Below are positions 44,571 through 52,692 of a DNA stretch of 64,000 bases, piece after piece; position 1 is the stretch's first letter, and every line of letters begins with the position of its first letter. The stretch comes from Flavobacterium cyclinae (GTDB lineage Bacteria > Bacteroidota > Bacteroidia > Flavobacteriales > Flavobacteriaceae), in assembly GCF_021172145.1 (NCBI RefSeq), contig NZ_CP089095.1:1488001-1552000 (forward strand), given 5' to 3'. The translations under genes were made by a program, and so were the position numbers. The notes beneath the pieces were generated by a model. The model was given only the letters and a program-made list of their open reading frames with translations. It had not been told where the DNA came from and made no database searches.

Positions 44571-45818
44571 ATGAATTCAAAAGTCACATTGCATTTCTAT
44601 GCAAAATCAACCAAAGCCAATGGTAATGGATTATTACCAATTTATGTGCGATTAACAATCGATGGAAAGCGATTTGAGTACAGTACTAAAAAATTTATTG
44701 AGCCATCGAAATGGTCAACTGAATTAAGCAAAATGAAGGGTAATTCAGAAGAAGCTCGTTCAATAAATAACTTACTTGATTTTACAAGAAATCGAATAAA
44801 CGAAATCCAATTTGAATTATTAAAAGATGGCGTATCATTAAACATCGATGAATTTAAAAATCGTTTACTCGGTATCAAAGAACGCGAACGTCTACTAATC
44901 TCAATCTTCACAGAACACAACCGAAAAATTAAAGAGTTGGTTGGAAGCGAGTACGCTCCAGGAACACTAGAACGTTACGAAACATCTTTAAAACACACAA
45001 AAGACTTTCTTCAATGGAAATTCAGAGTTTCTGATATTGATATTGAGAAAATAGATTATGCTTTTATTACAGAGTATGAATTTTATCTTCGTACAGAAAG
45101 AAAGTGTGCTAACAATACAGCTGTAAAGTATATTAAAAACTTCCACAAGATTATAAACATTTGCTTGGCCAATGGATGGCTGACAAAGGACCCATTTGCA
45201 AATTACAAAGCAAAAGTCAAAGAAGTAATTCGTGAATTCCTTACAGAACAAGAAATTCAAAGTTTGATGGAAAAAGAATTCGTTTCAGAACGATTGGAGT
45301 TAGTTCGTGACATATTTGTTTTCAGCTGCTTTACTGGATTAGCATATATAGACGTGAAACAACTAACACCGGATAATATTGTTTTAGGAATTGATGGTGA
45401 TAAATGGATAAATAAAAACCGCCAGAAAACCGATACAAATTCAAAAATTCCTTTATTACCAACCGCCCAATATATCATGGATAAATATTCTGATTATCCT
45501 GTTAATAAAAATAAAGGTACCATACTTCCAATATTGTCAAACCAAAAAATGAATGCCTATCTTAAAGAAATTGCAACTGTTTGCGGAATCAACAAAGAAC
45601 TAACATTCCATATAGCGCGACACACTTTTGCAACAACTGTAACATTGAGTAATGGAGTTCCAATTGAAACCGTAAGTAAAATGTTAGGACATACCAATCT
45701 AAAAACAACGCAGCATTATGCTAAGATTTTAGACAAGAAAATCAGTGAGGATATGCAGGTCTTAAAGGCTAAATTTAATACTAATTTGCAAACTCAAAGT
45801 AAATCAATGAATTACTAA
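44571..45818 (+). CDS. int: Tyrosine recombinase (IntDOT-like integrase) at tRNA-Ser
   Basis: The 415-aa protein aligns along its length with the recombinase at 12788-14023, with long identical stretches (KMKGNSEEAR-like, FSCFTGLAYIDV, LPILSNQKMNAYLKE, KELTFHIARHTFATTVTL). Catalytic features: Lys in RQKTDTNSKIPLLP, HIARH, LGHTNLKTTQHYAK with Tyr. The first Arg is again Ala in FTGLAYID. Being beside a tRNA 3' end, it marks a second integrated island running rightward. Confidence 0.9.
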   Translation: MNSKVTLHFYAKSTKANGNGLLPIYVRLTIDGKRFEYSTKKFIEPSKWSTELSKMKGNSEEARSINNLLDFTRNRINEIQFELLKDGVSLNIDEFKNRLLGIKERERLLISIFTEHNRKIKELVGSEYAPGTLERYETSLKHTKDFLQWKFRVSDIDIEKIDYAFITEYEFYLRTERKCANNTAVKYIKNFHKIINICLANGWLTKDPFANYKAKVKEVIREFLTEQEIQSLMEKEFVSERLELVRDIFVFSCFTGLAYIDVKQLTPDNIVLGIDGDKWINKNRQKTDTNSKIPLLPTAQYIMDKYSDYPVNKNKGTILPILSNQKMNAYLKEIATVCGINKELTFHIARHTFATTVTLSNGVPIETVSKMLGHTNLKTTQHYAKILDKKISEDMQVLKAKFNTNLQTQSKSMNY

Positions 45819-45869
45819 AATATTATAAATATTGTAATATTTTTAAGATTTTATTTACATTTAATTTAA

Positions 45870-45903
45870 TAGATTTTAGTTTATTTTGGCAAACTAAAAT
45901 CTA
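45870..45903 (+). promoter_or_regulatory. 13-bp inverted repeat directly before rteC
   Basis: Arms 45870-45882 and 45891-45903 (TAGATTTTAGTTT and its complement, loop ATTTTGGC) are followed by T7, and the RteC start lies 9 nt from the stem. It could terminate the integrase transcript, or hide the ribosome site of rteC, or be an operator. Confidence 0.65.
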
Positions 45904-45911
45904 TTTTTTTT

Positions 45912-46751
45912 ATGATAACAGCTATAAAAAACAACTCCCTATTAGATTTTGAAAACGAATTATGTTTAATCCTTAACACCTATTCTAATGAAATAGAAAA
46001 AGCAAAAAAGATTATTATTTTCATTGAAGATGTTCTCAAGCAGTTAACCGACTGGCTAAAAAATCATGTCTTCGAAAGCATTCAAGAAGAAATCAAATTC
46101 TTTAAAGAAATCAAACCCAATATAGTAGCCAAACTGATTTTCTATAAAGAAATACTTTTACTCGTTGCAACTCTTCCCCTAGACAAAAACAAGAAAATAA
46201 AACACTTTGAAAAAAAAATTGATGCAATAAATCAATTCCACAGAAGGAACAGAGAATTCATCAAATACATTAAAAGTCAATCTACTCATTTTGATGAATT
46301 ATATTTTACAAGGAAAAAGTATAAAGACCTGTTCTTAAATGATTGTTCAGTTATAATTCATGATGCTAAACTATGCACATCACATGACTATTTGTTAGCA
46401 GAAGTAATTGCATTTGAATTATTAGCATTACACATCGAAAACCGAATTGATAATTTAAACCAATCGTGTGCAATCACCAACAATCAATTCCATTCCAATC
46501 TACACTGGACAGCAAAAAAAATCGATTTAATCGAACTCATTTATGCGTTACACGAATCTAAAGTGTTCGATAATGGTCAATCCGATATCAAAGAAATTAC
46601 CCACGTTTTTGAAAAAGCATTTCAAATCGATTTAGGAGACAACATTACCAGAAGCTTTATCGATATCAAAAACCGCAAAACAGATCAAACGCGATTTTTA
46701 AATCAGTTGCAAGATGCACTGGAAACCAAAATCGAAAATGATTTAAATTAA
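45912..46751 (+). CDS. rteC: RteC-like regulator
   Basis: The 279-aa protein matches RteC, the activator of excision genes in CTnDOT-type elements: LPLDKNKKIKHFEKKIDAINQFHRRNREFIKYI, DELYFTRKKYKDL, LLAEVIAFELLALHIENRI, LHWTAKKIDLIELIYALHESKVFDNGQSDIKEITHVFEKAFQIDL. It follows the integrase by 93 nt. By analogy it would control excision or transfer of the tRNA-Ser island. Confidence 0.75.
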   Translation: MITAIKNNSLLDFENELCLILNTYSNEIEKAKKIIIFIEDVLKQLTDWLKNHVFESIQEEIKFFKEIKPNIVAKLIFYKEILLLVATLPLDKNKKIKHFEKKIDAINQFHRRNREFIKYIKSQSTHFDELYFTRKKYKDLFLNDCSVIIHDAKLCTSHDYLLAEVIAFELLALHIENRIDNLNQSCAITNNQFHSNLHWTAKKIDLIELIYALHESKVFDNGQSDIKEITHVFEKAFQIDLGDNITRSFIDIKNRKTDQTRFLNQLQDALETKIENDLN

Positions 46752-46785
46752 AAACAACGAATTCCACTCAAAAAGTATAAAAATC

Positions 46786-46813
46786 GTTCCCAAGTTGGTA
46801 CCAACTTGGGAAC
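46786..46813. promoter_or_regulatory. Perfect 28-bp palindrome after rteC
   Basis: The two 14-base halves meet at GGTACC with no loop; the outer part reads GTTCCCAAGTTGGT. A TTTTCTTTTT tract follows. It may be a terminator or a dimer-binding site for an island regulator. It ends 54 bp before the excisionase-like gene. Confidence 0.7.
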
Positions 46814-46867
46814 TTTTCTTTTTCAAATGCAATTGTTTTGTACCAAATAACTTCAAAACATAGCATT

Positions 46868-47182
46868 ATGAACTTCAATCACAAAACCCTGTTCCCAGAA
46901 ACGGACAACATTGAATTACTTAACCACCAAATGGTAACGAAACGAGATTTACTAAACTTTGGAAATCTACTACTAAACGAAATCAAAAACTCCACCACAA
47001 AAACAAACACATCGGACGATTTACCCAAGTCTTGGCTCAAATCAGCCGAAGTCCGTGAAATCCTAAGAATCTCTCCAGGAACATTGCAAAACCTCCGCAT
47101 CAACGGAACACTAAAATACAAACGTATAGGTGGTATCATCTACTACAACTACGAAGACATCGTAAAAATGCTAGAAAAGTAA
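46868..47182 (+). CDS. Excisionase-like helix-turn-helix protein
   Basis: The 104-aa protein (start MNFNHKTLFPETDN) ends in a MerR/excisionase-type HTH: KSWLKSAEVREILRISPGTLQNLRINGTLKYKRIGGIIYYNYEDIVKMLE. Such proteins direct excision in Bacteroidota elements. An ATG 30 nt upstream is also in frame; the chosen start fits family lengths better. From here to about 49670 codons end in C far more often than in the surrounding genes, a sign of different origin. Confidence 0.75.
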   Translation: MNFNHKTLFPETDNIELLNHQMVTKRDLLNFGNLLLNEIKNSTTKTNTSDDLPKSWLKSAEVREILRISPGTLQNLRINGTLKYKRIGGIIYYNYEDIVKMLEK

Positions 47183-47183
47183 T

Positions 47184-47291
47184 ATGGAAGGAAACACAAA
47201 CACCTGTAACGGCACCTGTGAAGTTTGCACCTGTAAATCGGACAAACAAAGTTGTCATACTGCGCTTGCCAAAGTATCTCCTACGAAGTAG
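47184..47291 (+). CDS. 35-aa Cys-rich peptide
   Basis: The frame begins 1 nt after the excisionase-like stop and reads MEGNTNTCNGTCEVCTCKSD, with five Cys overall (8, 12, 15, 17, 24). Its last dozen codons come from the dispersed repeat that starts at 47252, so the original gene may have been longer. A CxxxCxxCxC pattern could bind metal. Short and unverified. Confidence 0.35.
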   Translation: MEGNTNTCNGTCEVCTCKSDKQSCHTALAKVSPTK

Positions 47292-47344
47292 GTTTTAACT
47301 TTTAAGCGCAGCTTAAAACCACAACCTGAAACTTGAAACTTTAA
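47252..47344 (+). repeat. Composite dispersed repeat, copy 1
   Basis: It contains TGTCATACTG, a hairpin CCTAC-GAA-GTAGG and a hairpin TTTTAAGC-GCA-GCTTAAAA, then ACCTGAAACTTGAAAC. It ends a few bases before the start of the gene at 47349. Copies 2 and 3 lie at 48911 and 49684. Confidence 0.85.
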
Positions 47345-47348
47345 AACC

Positions 47349-48242
47349 ATGAATTACATAAAACACCTAACCGGCTTCTTCGAAAAAGTAAGCGCCGATT
47401 ACGACCTCAACCCAACCCACATAAGCCTCTACATGGCTATTTTCCAACTATGGAACCAAAACCGCTTTCAAAATCCAATCAGCATTTCACGAGACGAACT
47501 CATGCGCATCAGCAAAATTGCATCGACCGCAACCTACCACAAATGCATGAAAGATTTAACAGAAAGAGAATACGTTATTTACAAACCATCTTTCAACCCA
47601 TTTAAAGGTTCTATTTTGGAAGTCTGCAACTTGGATTTTTACACCAAACCTGTTCCAAAAAAAGAGCTAAAAAAGCGTACAACCAAGTCAAAAAATGACC
47701 AAGTCATTGAACAGGTTAATGAACAGGTTACTAAACAAGCTCTAAACAAGCATCAAACAAGCTCTAAACATGTACCTTATATAAACAATATAAACAATAC
47801 AAACATTATAAACTTAGCTAAGCAAGAAATTTCAAAAAATGAAAAAAAATTAATTTTTACAAATTCATTTTTTGATGAGGTTGAAGAAAAGGATTTAAAA
47901 GTTGAACTCAAAGAAGAAAAAAAGTTGCGCGAAAAAAAGAAGAAAGTTGAAATTGAGAAATCAAAACCCACTTTGGAAGAAGCACAAATCTACTTCCTCG
48001 AAAAAAACTTCACCGAAATCGAAGCACAACGGTTCTTTAACTATTTCGAAAGCAACGGCTGGTTAGTCGGTGGTAGAACCAAAATGAAAGATTGGAAAGC
48101 AGCAGCAAGAAATTGGATGCTTAACACAAAGAAGTTTGGAAACAAACCGAATAATTCTGTTAGAACAGAAACCAAAACAATAAATCTTAATCCAAACCAC
48201 CTCCACGTAACAAATCAAAAAAACTATGGAGAAGCACTTTAA
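47349..48242 (+). CDS. Island replication/regulatory protein, winged-helix N-terminus
   Basis: The 297-aa protein has an N-terminal winged-helix-like region (DLNPTHISLYMAIFQLWNQNRF, ISISRDELMRISKIASTATYHKCMKDLTEREYVIY), a charged linker rich in Lys and Glu (150-210) and a C-terminal segment EAQIYFLEKNFTEIEAQRFFNYFESNGWLVGGRTKMKDWKAAARNW as in DnaD-like and phage replication proteins. The next gene overlaps by 17 nt and encodes a DnaC-like ATPase, supporting a helicase-loading role. Confidence 0.6.
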   Translation: MNYIKHLTGFFEKVSADYDLNPTHISLYMAIFQLWNQNRFQNPISISRDELMRISKIASTATYHKCMKDLTEREYVIYKPSFNPFKGSILEVCNLDFYTKPVPKKELKKRTTKSKNDQVIEQVNEQVTKQALNKHQTSSKHVPYINNINNTNIINLAKQEISKNEKKLIFTNSFFDEVEEKDLKVELKEEKKLREKKKKVEIEKSKPTLEEAQIYFLEKNFTEIEAQRFFNYFESNGWLVGGRTKMKDWKAAARNWMLNTKKFGNKPNNSVRTETKTINLNPNHLHVTNQKNYGEAL

Positions 48243-48885
48243 CACCGTCAAAGACACTTTCGTTATTCAAAACGGATTCAAAGTTTACAACTTCAATTGG
48301 TGCTTAAACTACATCGAGTACCAGGGTAAACTCATCTACGGTCGCTCTTTCAAAATTGAAGTGGTTGACCATCAAACCATTCTCAAATTGGTAATTTATG
48401 CTATTCGAGACGAAAAAAAGGCTTTAGAGCTCAATTTAGACCTCAACAAAGGCATTTTGTTGTCGGGGCCAATTGGATGCGGGAAAACGTCAATTATGGC
48501 GTTAATTCGACCATTTTTTTACCACAAACACGACTACAAAATCAAGACATGTAGAGAAATATCTTTCGAATTCGCAAAAAACGGCTTCGAATCACTCCAT
48601 CATTACACCCAAAAAGAACACACGCAATCACGTTTAACCGGCTACTGTTTCGACGACTTAGGAGCCGAACAAAACATCAAACACTACGGCAACGACCTCA
48701 ATGTAATGGCAGAAATCATTATTTCACGCTACGAAGACTTCGTTCAAAATCAATCCATCACCCACATCACCACAAACCTTTCCGCAAGCGAAATCGAAGC
48801 CCTCTACGGCAACCGCCTCCGCTCAAGGATGAGATCAATGTTCAACCTCATCACCTTCAGCAATGAATCTAGGGATAAAAGATAA
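48226..48885 (+). CDS. DnaC-like AAA+ ATPase
   Basis: The 219-aa protein has a Walker A motif GILLSGPIGCGKTSIMAL (near residue 80), Walker B-like GYCFDDLGAEQ, sensor THITTNLSASEIEALYGNRLRSRMRSMFN. This matches helicase-loader type ATPases (DnaC/IstB relatives). It lies in the tRNA-Ser island, overlapping the upstream gene by 17 nt. No IS transposase is nearby, so an IstB role is unlikely. Confidence 0.75.
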   Translation: MEKHFNTVKDTFVIQNGFKVYNFNWCLNYIEYQGKLIYGRSFKIEVVDHQTILKLVIYAIRDEKKALELNLDLNKGILLSGPIGCGKTSIMALIRPFFYHKHDYKIKTCREISFEFAKNGFESLHHYTQKEHTQSRLTGYCFDDLGAEQNIKHYGNDLNVMAEIIISRYEDFVQNQSITHITTNLSASEIEALYGNRLRSRMRSMFNLITFSNESRDKR

Positions 48886-48910
48886 TTTTCAATATTTCTA
48901 AAGAATTGAA

Positions 48911-49005
48911 TTGTCATACTGAGCTTGTCGAAGTATCTCCTACGAAGTAGGCATTCCCTTTTAAGCGCAGCTTAAAACAAAACCTGAAACCTTAAACTTG
49001 AAACA
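48911..49005 (+). repeat. Composite dispersed repeat, copy 2
   Basis: Nearly the same layout as copy 1 (TGTCATACTGAGCTTGTCGA, CCTACGAAGTAGG hairpin, TTTTAAGCGCAGCTTAAAA hairpin, ACCTGAAAC tail). It ends directly before the gene at 49008. Confidence 0.85.
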
Positions 49006-49007
49006 AA

Positions 49008-49670
49008 ATGAACAAACAATTAAACCCTCGCCAAATAAAAACCATCCAAAACTTCTGGAACTGGTTCCAAGACAACGAACAAGCCATCTACAACGCTTGC
49101 AAACTGGAAATCAACAAAGAAGAAGTGCTCTTTCACCTCGAAAGAAACCTCAATTACGTCTCAAAAAGAATTGAACATTTCATCACAAATCACCCACAAA
49201 ACGAGAACAAACTCAAAGTATTTATTACAGCTCACGGCTACAGAAAACTATTCCCTAAAATGAGAGCTTTGGAAGAGAAAATCCCCATTTTAGAATACTT
49301 TTCAATTCAGGTATATATAGCACCATTTAACACGGAAGAGCCAACAATTCCCTACAATATGGTAGAAACAATCAAAAACACATTTATTAAATTAGAAGAT
49401 TATAATACAGCTACTAAAAAAATAATTTTGACGCTGTATTGCCATGAAAAAATCATGCAGCTGAATATTAAAAAAGTTGAGCGACATGCCTATCTTTTAT
49501 TACTATTCACACTCGGTGAAGTCAAATACAAAAAACATATCTATGACTTCAATTGCGAAGTAATTCCTCAAAACATTAACGGCTTACTCTCACTATCCGA
49601 ACTCCCAGAATTCATTGACTACCTTGCAAAAATCAACTACAGTAGAAAACTAAAAATCTTCTTCGAATAA
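49008..49670 (+). CDS. Island protein of unknown function
   Basis: The 220-aa soluble protein is not recognised. It opens NPRQIKTIQNFWNWFQDNEQAIYNAC and is rich in helices; LERNLNYVSKRIEHFITNHPQNENKLKVFITAHGYRKLFPKMRALEEKIPILEYFSIQVY suggests a compact alpha/beta domain. C-ending codons early in the gene match the preceding island genes, while the second half returns to host-like usage. Confidence 0.55.
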   Translation: MNKQLNPRQIKTIQNFWNWFQDNEQAIYNACKLEINKEEVLFHLERNLNYVSKRIEHFITNHPQNENKLKVFITAHGYRKLFPKMRALEEKIPILEYFSIQVYIAPFNTEEPTIPYNMVETIKNTFIKLEDYNTATKKIILTLYCHEKIMQLNIKKVERHAYLLLLFTLGEVKYKKHIYDFNCEVIPQNINGLLSLSELPEFIDYLAKINYSRKLKIFFE

Positions 49671-50020
49671 CTCTAAAAAGTCCCATGTCATGCTGAACTC
49701 GTTTCAGCATCTTTTTTTTACTTGTCATTCCGCCAAAATAGGAATCTCCTACAAAGTAGGTATCAAATTTTAAGCGTAGCTTAAAACAACAACCCAATCA
49801 CCAATCACCCATCACACAAAAAGAATCGCAAAGGCAACAGGCAAACTAGACAAACGTCAACGCGATAACAAAAACACACCAAGCCAAGCATACACCATCC
49901 TTAAAACCTCCAAAAAAGAAGTCATAAATATAAAAAAGCATAGAGTGGAAACTACTAATTATATTTTGTACTTACTTTTCTGCAAGTCAAAAAGCTAATA
50001 AATAACGAATAACTTGGAAA
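49671..50020 (+). other. Gene-poor stretch with repeat copy 3 and a possible gene remnant
   Basis: Repeat copy 3 (49684-49790) is composite: hairpin ATGCTGAA-CTCG-TTTCAGCAT, then GTCATTCCGCC, then CCTACAAAGTAGG and TTTTAAGCGTAGCTTAAAA. After it an open frame without a start codon (about 49810-49998) reads RIAKATGKLDKRQRDN and more before a stop, possibly the tail of a lost island gene. Confidence 0.5.
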
Positions 50021-50073
50021 AATGATTGTTATTTCAAACAAAAATAGTAATTTTGTACAGAATAACAATCATT
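50021..50073 (+). promoter_or_regulatory. hipBA promoter flanked by 13-bp inverted operators
   Basis: AATGATTGTTATT (50021-50033) and its exact complement AATAACAATCATT (50061-50073) flank a -7 box TAATTTTG (50048-50055). The right arm ends 4 bp before the hipB start. This suits HipB dimers bridging the promoter. Confidence 0.75.
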
Positions 50074-50077
50074 TTGT

Positions 50078-50368
50078 ATGAATACTAAAAAGCAAACTAT
50101 TTTTCCTAAGTACAATTTAGTATTGGAAAAAATGGGAGAAAATATCAAAATTGCCCGAAAACGACGCAAGTTAACCACAATGCAAGTAGCAGAACGTGCT
50201 GCGATTTCTCGTTCTACGTTGTATTTAATAGAGTCGGGAAATCCTAGTGTGGCAATGGGAGCTTACTTTAATGTATTACGAGTATTGGGGCTTCAAGATG
50301 ATTTTTTAAAGTTAGCAGCTGATGACGAGCTAGGTAGAAGATTGCAAGATCTAGAACTTTTAAAGTAA
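50078..50368 (+). CDS. hipB: HipB-like antitoxin
   Basis: The 96-aa protein has an XRE HTH: NIKIARKRRKLTTMQVAERAAISRSTLYLIESGNPSVAMGAYFNVLRVLGL (about 22-72). HipB represses the operon and neutralises HipA. It is 6 nt upstream of hipA, with clear inverted operators at its promoter. Confidence 0.88.
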   Translation: MNTKKQTIFPKYNLVLEKMGENIKIARKRRKLTTMQVAERAAISRSTLYLIESGNPSVAMGAYFNVLRVLGLQDDFLKLAADDELGRRLQDLELLK

Positions 50369-50374
50369 TAAGAA

Positions 50375-51625
50375 ATGGCACTCAATAAAACAGATATTTA
50401 TGTATATGCGCATTGGTTGGGTATGCAAGAACCGAAACTAATTGGCGTATTGTCTGCTCAACAAGCTAAAGGAAAAAAAGCATTTAGTTTTGAATATGAT
50501 ACCGCATGGCTTAAAACCGGACAAAAGTTTTTACTAGATCCAGATATCAGTTTGTTTTCAGGTGCGCAATACCCAAATCAAAAAGATAATTTTGGTATTT
50601 TTTTAGATAGTATGCCTGATACTTGGGGAAGAACACTTATGAAACGAAGAGCAGCACAATGGGCTCGAGAAAATAATACAAAAACGCCAACGCTTTATGA
50701 TATCGATTTCCTTTTAGGAGTTTATGATGCAAGTAGGATGGGAGCATTGCGTTTTAAAACGGATCCAAATGGAGATTTTTTAGACAACAATAAAACAACT
50801 CCAACACCACCTTGGTCATCAATTAGAGAGCTTCAAGTAGCTGCTGAAAGCATAGAAGACGATAAAGACAATGATGAGGTAAAAAAATGGCTTTCTATAT
50901 TGATTGCTCCGGGTTCTTCATTAGGAGGAGCCAGGCCTAAAGCCAATATCTTAGATACAGATAAAAACTTGTGGATTGCAAAATTTCCATCAAAGTCAGA
51001 TACAATAGATAAAGCAGCTTGGGAATATTTAGCTTATGAATTAGCCATTCAAGCAGGAATCACAATGGCACCGTGTAAAATAGAAAAAATTAAGGGAAAT
51101 TACCATACTTTTTTTACTAAACGTTTTGATAGGGAAAATGGAGAACGAATCCATTTTGCCTCAGCCATGACCATGACAGGAAATAACGAAGATACAATAA
51201 AAGACAATCATCCAAGTTACTTAGAAATAGCTGAATTTATAAGTAATCATGGTGTGAACATTGAAGCGAATCTACATCAACTATGGAGGAGAATCATTTT
51301 CAATATTAGCATTTCAAACACAGATGATCATCTTAGAAATCATGGTTTTATATTAACCGATGAGGGTTGGATATTATCTCCAGCGTATGATTTAAACCCT
51401 TCCATTGATAAAGACGGCTTATCATTAAATATCGATATGGATAATAATGAATTGGATTTCGAATTAGCCAAAAGTGTGGGAGCGTATTTCAGATTAAATG
51501 AAACACAAATGAACACCATAATCGATGAAGTTACAAGTGTGGTAAGGAATTGGAAAGAAGTGGCGAATAGAATTGGAATCACAAGAAGTGAACAACAATT
51601 AATGGAAAAAGCGTTTCGTTTTTAA
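50375..51625 (+). CDS. hipA: HipA serine/threonine kinase toxin
   Basis: The 416-aa full-length HipA has the N-subdomain (LIGVLSAQQAKGKKAFSFEYDTAWL...DNFGIFLDSMPDTWGRTLMKRRA), the flexible phospho-loop APGSSLGGARPKA (near 190), catalytic NTDDHLRNHGF (near 315) and metal-binding SPAYDLNPS. HipA kinases phosphorylate aminoacyl-tRNA synthetases and cause growth arrest. It is the canonical form, unlike the split system at 102-2060. Confidence 0.9.
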   Translation: MALNKTDIYVYAHWLGMQEPKLIGVLSAQQAKGKKAFSFEYDTAWLKTGQKFLLDPDISLFSGAQYPNQKDNFGIFLDSMPDTWGRTLMKRRAAQWARENNTKTPTLYDIDFLLGVYDASRMGALRFKTDPNGDFLDNNKTTPTPPWSSIRELQVAAESIEDDKDNDEVKKWLSILIAPGSSLGGARPKANILDTDKNLWIAKFPSKSDTIDKAAWEYLAYELAIQAGITMAPCKIEKIKGNYHTFFTKRFDRENGERIHFASAMTMTGNNEDTIKDNHPSYLEIAEFISNHGVNIEANLHQLWRRIIFNISISNTDDHLRNHGFILTDEGWILSPAYDLNPSIDKDGLSLNIDMDNNELDFELAKSVGAYFRLNETQMNTIIDEVTSVVRNWKEVANRIGITRSEQQLMEKAFRF

Positions 51626-51822
51626 TGGATTAATCTAAAATTTAATAAACCTATAAAATAAAAACGGATAGGTTATTTTATTGCAATCGATTATTAAAAT
51701 TAGAATCTAAACTAGAAGTTACATTTTCATCATTTTCAAATCTTCAATGAATTTTGTATTAATTTTTCTAAAAATTAAGAAAGACACTATAATTCGATTT
51801 TAATTTAGAACTATTGTATAAT

Positions 51823-51838
51823 TAAGTATTTATACTGA
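51823..51838 (+). promoter_or_regulatory. TACGT-N6-ACGTA-type operator, site 1 (degenerate)
   Basis: TAAGTATTTATACTGA resembles the motif and ends 22 bp before a -7 box TAAATTTG (51861-51868), the same spacing as the four other sites. Confidence 0.45.
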
Positions 51839-51893
51839 GTTTAGTGCAAAAAATCTAAAGTAAATTTGAAAAATATATTAAACTATTTTAAAA

Positions 51894-52625
51894 ATGAAAA
51901 AACTAACTACGATTTGTTTATTGGTACTTACTTTTTCAACAGCTATTGCACAGAAGAAAAAAGTAGCTGTTGTTACATTTTATGCCAATAAAATGGTTGA
52001 ATTTAATGAATTAGGAGCCGGATTTGACTTTCTATTACAAGACATTTTGCAATTGCGTGACGATCCAAATTTTAATCTAACCCCTATTCTTAACACGTAT
52101 CACGACAATTTTTTTAATGACTATTCAAAAGAGTTTCCATTTGAGTTACTTCCTGAATCTGAGGTTTTAAGTAATACTGAATATCAAAATTTTACACCAA
52201 AGTTTGATGTGAAAAATTATGACGCCGCTAATTATTTAATGCATAGCAATTATAAATACATATATGAAGGTTTTATGGGGCAAGCAAACGAGGTTGCAAT
52301 GGCAAAAATGTTTGCAGATAAAGCAGACGGAGTAATGTTTGTATATGTCAATTTTGCATTTGAAAAGGGTTTTGGTATTGGAAGTACAATGACAATAAAA
52401 ATGAGAGCTACAACTAGAGTAGCTTTATATAATAAATCAGGTGAAAAAGTTTTTGCATTCTATGAAAACGAGCGTTCTAAGAAAACGGGTGTAATGGTTG
52501 GAGGAGTTCCAGTTGTAAAACCAGAAAAAATCCTTCCAATGTGTGAAAGTGCTTTAGAAGAATTAATGGGCGATTTAAGAAAGCGAATAGCTAAGATTGT
52601 TAAAAAATCTGAAGTTAAATTGTAA
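51894..52625 (+). CDS. Exported protein of unknown function
   Basis: The 243-aa protein has a signal peptide (LLVLTFSTAIAQKKK). The mature part reads KKVAVVTFYANKMVEFNELGAGFDFLLQDIL and later AKMFADKADGVMFVYVNFAFEKGFG, MRATTRVALYNKSGEKVFAFYENERS. It looks like a periplasmic alpha/beta protein; I do not recognise a family. A candidate operator and -7 box lie 26-71 bp upstream, so it may belong to the two-component regulon at 55383-56811. Confidence 0.6.
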   Translation: MKKLTTICLLVLTFSTAIAQKKKVAVVTFYANKMVEFNELGAGFDFLLQDILQLRDDPNFNLTPILNTYHDNFFNDYSKEFPFELLPESEVLSNTEYQNFTPKFDVKNYDAANYLMHSNYKYIYEGFMGQANEVAMAKMFADKADGVMFVYVNFAFEKGFGIGSTMTIKMRATTRVALYNKSGEKVFAFYENERSKKTGVMVGGVPVVKPEKILPMCESALEELMGDLRKRIAKIVKKSEVKL

Positions 52626-52631
52626 TAAAAA

Positions 52632-52668
52632 AAAGCCCTAAATAGTAAACTTACTTTTGGGGCTTTAT
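52632..52668. terminator. Bidirectional terminator
   Basis: Stem AAAGCCC (52632-52638) / GGGCTTT (52660-52666), extended by CCTAAA-type pairs, lies between the convergent genes ending at 52625 and 52693. Confidence 0.7.
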
Positions 52669-52692
52669 TTATGAGTGTATATTATCTAATTT

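Noticed and set aside
48226..48885. IstB of an IS21-type insertion sequence
   Set aside because: No transposase gene or terminal inverted repeats nearby; the upstream partner looks like a replication protein.
47252..49790. Repeats as insertion-sequence ends
   Set aside because: The copies are short, all in the same orientation, and have no transposase between them.
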